This document shows, piece by piece, positions 42,390 to 44,539 of a stretch of 44,539 nt of DNA. The translations under genes and the position numbers were made by a program. Origin of the DNA: Plantago elongata (lineage: Eukaryota > Streptophyta > Magnoliopsida > Lamiales > Plantaginaceae); NCBI GenBank assembly GCA_036897095.1, contig JAYMSP010000658.1, positions 1-44,539 of the forward strand, read 5' to 3'. The notes under the pieces are model-generated. The model made no database searches. It saw nothing but the letters and a program-made list of their open reading frames with translations, and was not told where the DNA came from. How positions within the stretch are numbered: the stretch's first letter is position 1; each line of letters starts with the position of its first letter.

Positions 42390-42608
42390 GAGTTTGTAGC
42401 CGAGTGGTACCTTTAACCATGAGGTTACGGGTTCGATTCCCCGAAATGGGTGATTATATTTTTTATTCAGGGTTCGATTCCCTGAAATTTGTGATTATAT
42501 TCTTTGAATAAAGATTGGTAGTGATTTGCATCTAGAATCGATTGATACATGCGTCTTCTTCAACAATTGTAATTGTAATGCTATATTTCATGTTAATTAA
42601 TAAAAAAA
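42390..42608 (+). mobile_element. tRNA-derived SINE, about 219 bp, with 14-bp target-site duplication
   Basis: A perfect direct repeat ATTAGTTAAACAAA flanks the element (42376-42389 and 42609-42622). Near the 5' end lie an RNA polymerase III A box, TAGCCGAGTGG (42397-42407), and a perfect B box, GGTTCGATTCC (42430-42440), spaced as in tRNAs. The 3' end is a short A-run. The segment from the B box is duplicated in tandem at a 41-bp step (second GGTTCGATTCC from 42471). It carries no protein; mobilisation would rely on LINE enzymes. The perfect duplication points to a young insertion. Confidence 0.88.
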
Positions 42609-42622
42609 ATTAGTTAAACAAA

Positions 42623-44447
42623 TATCCAAAATTGCAAGTCGTAAGATCTCAAATCATGGTGAGTGCACTGCAGTCTAAAGTGGCTGGCTAGCTGCGACCT
42701 GGAACCATATTACACTCAGAGATCACACCAGTTGAAGCTATGACTGGAAAGTCATCCTTTTATGGTCATCAACGTGAATGCCATCATGCTAACCACAATT
42801 TGTTTCGTCAACGTCGCTCCATAAGATTTTCAATTACATGGTTCAAATTAAAAGTTTGCAACTTTCTTTTTAATTTTTATTTTTATCCTTAAGAATAAAA
42901 TTGCGTTTTGACTTCACAACCATTTGACATCACTAGAACTATGTAAACGAAAGCACCCGAGAAAAAGAATGACCAGTTTTTTTAATAAATTTGTGGTTTT
43001 AGCTCAGTAATAACTTAAATTTCAATTTTAGAGTTTAGGACTAAAGATAATTAATTAAGGTCGACTATATTATCTTGAAACTTTCATTTGATCTTCAGCA
43101 GGATACTTATAGGTATCAAGTGAGCCTTGTACAATTCACCTGCAAGTTTCAACTCTCTTTTATGTAACCTCTACGCCGATGTATGCCAACGTATGCCAAT
43201 TTGCATTATTACCAAGTGCATGGTTGTGCTTCCCTCTGCCATCTCTCATTCGTACAATCCATTAAAAGAAATGAGCCACCATTCTTCTTCATCCAACTTG
43301 ATATTTGGAAAACAACATCAACTCTATCCGTGGTTATAGTATGGTACTTCCCACTACATTCACAACCAATATAGACACGGTTCATTTTTGAGGTTTGTCA
43401 CAGTAAAATACATGTTTTTTCCCCACCGATGTGTGTTACTTGATGTGCCACATTTTATCTACAACCGAATTTACTCATATTTAAAACAAATGGTTATGAT
43501 TTTTATGCTTAATCTTGTATTTGATAGGACCCGGCCCTAATTAACCCATATGAGCCCAATAAATTATTTAAGTACAAGTTTGGGTTGAGTTTTGTACTTG
43601 CACCCGTACAAAAACCCAACCTGGCAGAAGACCTAACCTGAAGGTTGTCCGTGCAAAATCGACCCCGTAACCAAATTTTGCCCCGAATATTGACCCAGAG
43701 AGTTTTTTTTTTTTTTTTATCTCATTCTCCTTGTCCTCTACACCATCCTTCTTAAAAAATGACTTCATCACCATTATCAAATTCCGGCGAAAGTATAAAA
43801 TATCTTGGTTCGTTATCATTTAAGGGAGGTAAGGGAGGTTATTCATCTGAATCAGTATCTATCTAGATCAATACATGCATACGATGAAAAATTCGATCAA
43901 TTTCAGAAACAAACAAAAAACGGATAAATTACAATGAAAATGGACCTATCAGTCTGTAAATGATTTAGTGGTTTGGCCCCAATGAGAATTTAAATTCGAT
44001 TTTAGGACTTAAAATAAAGACCTTGTTAAATGCGGGACACATTTTACTAAATGCAGGACACTTTCTGAAAAATCATAAAAATGGTCCAAAGTTTAAAAAT
44101 AGATTGTTAAACTCAGGACCATTTTACTAAACACAAAACACATTTTTATATATTACAAAAGGTCCAACAAATTATATAAATATAGAATTAGTCCCAATTT
44201 TTGTAAAATTTATCAAATTATCACATATTCAAAAATATATAAACGTATATGCAGACGAGCAAAATTTGTCTACTCTAAAATAACATTAAATACTATATAT
44301 TATAATACAAAATATGATCTTTCTAGTATTTTTGGGATTTTACAAAATTAAATTCCAAAATAAAATTTCTAGATCATTTTTTTTATAATATGTAGAATTA
44401 AATCAAATTATGTCGTATGGGTCAACGTGGAAGAAATCGCGTAAATT
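42623..44447. other. Intergenic DNA, repeat-like in parts
   Basis: No gene is supported. The stretch 43525-43720 (ACCCGGCCC..., GC-richer, followed by a run of about 17 T at 43706) looks repeat-derived, perhaps a retroposon on the minus strand, but I cannot fix its ends. At 44030-44170 loosely repeated words CATTTTACTAAA and ACACATTTT suggest a degenerate tandem repeat. Confidence 0.35.
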
Positions 44448-44539
44448 AGACTTCGTACGATGAAATTAGACTGCGTACGATGAAATTGGACTTCGTACGA
44501 TCAAATTGGACTGCATATGATGAAATTGGGCTAGGAGTA
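44448..44539 (+). repeat. 20-bp tandem repeat with a palindromic core, reaching the window edge
   Basis: Four full 20-bp copies of RGACTTCGTACGATGAAATT-type sequence (starts 44448, 44468, 44488, 44508) and a partial fifth. The core of the copies is the 8-bp palindrome TCGTACGA or its close variants. The array may continue beyond the window. Confidence 0.88.

Noticed and set aside
42390..42470. tRNA gene
   Set aside because: A and B boxes are present, but the stems of a tRNA cannot be formed, and the flanking target-site duplication and A-rich end identify a SINE.
43568..43819. 83-codon minus-strand frame
   Set aside because: It crosses a run of about 17 T and a repeat-like segment; no domain or start context supports it.

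Overview
This is nuclear DNA from a flowering plant, most likely a eudicot. The evidence is spliceosomal introns with GT-AG borders, AT-rich intergenic DNA, plant-specific genes (a bifunctional/trifunctional rhamnose synthase, a HEI10-type meiotic RING protein, a SLEEPER-type domesticated hAT transposase), plant retroelements and a fragment resembling plastid ycf1. I cannot fix the species from the sequence.

Layout. 1-3.4 kb is a transposon graveyard: a stop-riddled Ty1/copia RT-RNase H stretch, an antisense RNase H fragment, a second copia 3' scrap, an 8-copy 49-bp minisatellite and a 60-bp repeat. 3.4-7.7 kb holds minus-strand, intron-bearing, transposon-type coding sequence. It comprises a clean three-exon 90-aa acidic reading frame and, downstream of it, a long broken gene with a plant-mobile/DUF1985-like N-terminal region and a coiled-coil middle. 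8.65-17.2 kb is the most unusual part. It is a direct tandem array of about ten units of ~877 bp. Each unit has one exon-like block resembling a methyl-CpG-binding (MBD) domain and one 20-codon basic exon, with introns copied along. One unit carries a 719-bp hAT-type non-autonomous element, and its empty site can be read in the sister units. Further exon-like blocks, one of them MBD-like, follow at 17.4-18.0 kb.

20.9-33 kb is the genic core. HEI10 (+, 7 coding exons, 315 aa) is followed by an NADK3-type NAD(H) kinase (-, 5 exons, 316 aa) in a tail-to-tail arrangement with about 330 bp between stop codons. The kinase is divergent from a SLEEPER-like BED/hAT protein (+, 2 coding exons, 688 aa). 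That gene in turn is convergent with a rhamnose synthase RHM (-, 2 coding exons, 672 aa) that has a TATA box and a 5'-UTR intron.

33.8-44.5 kb is mostly intergenic. It contains a 43-bp AT-rich minisatellite, two Tourist-like MITE candidates (one of the pair lies at 17.6 kb), a solo-LTR candidate, an LTR with an adjoining primer-binding site, a ycf1-like plastid insertion, an (AAT)n microsatellite, a small secreted Cys-rich/Pro-rich protein gene (76 aa), a SINE with a perfect 14-bp target-site duplication and a doubled B box, and a 20-bp palindrome-bearing tandem repeat running off the right edge.

The four core genes act in unrelated processes (meiotic crossover control, NADP(H) supply, domesticated transposase regulation, UDP-rhamnose synthesis) and show no operon-like logic. 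All exon borders were placed by reading splice signals and reading-frame phase by eye, and all family assignments come from recalled family features without a database search.
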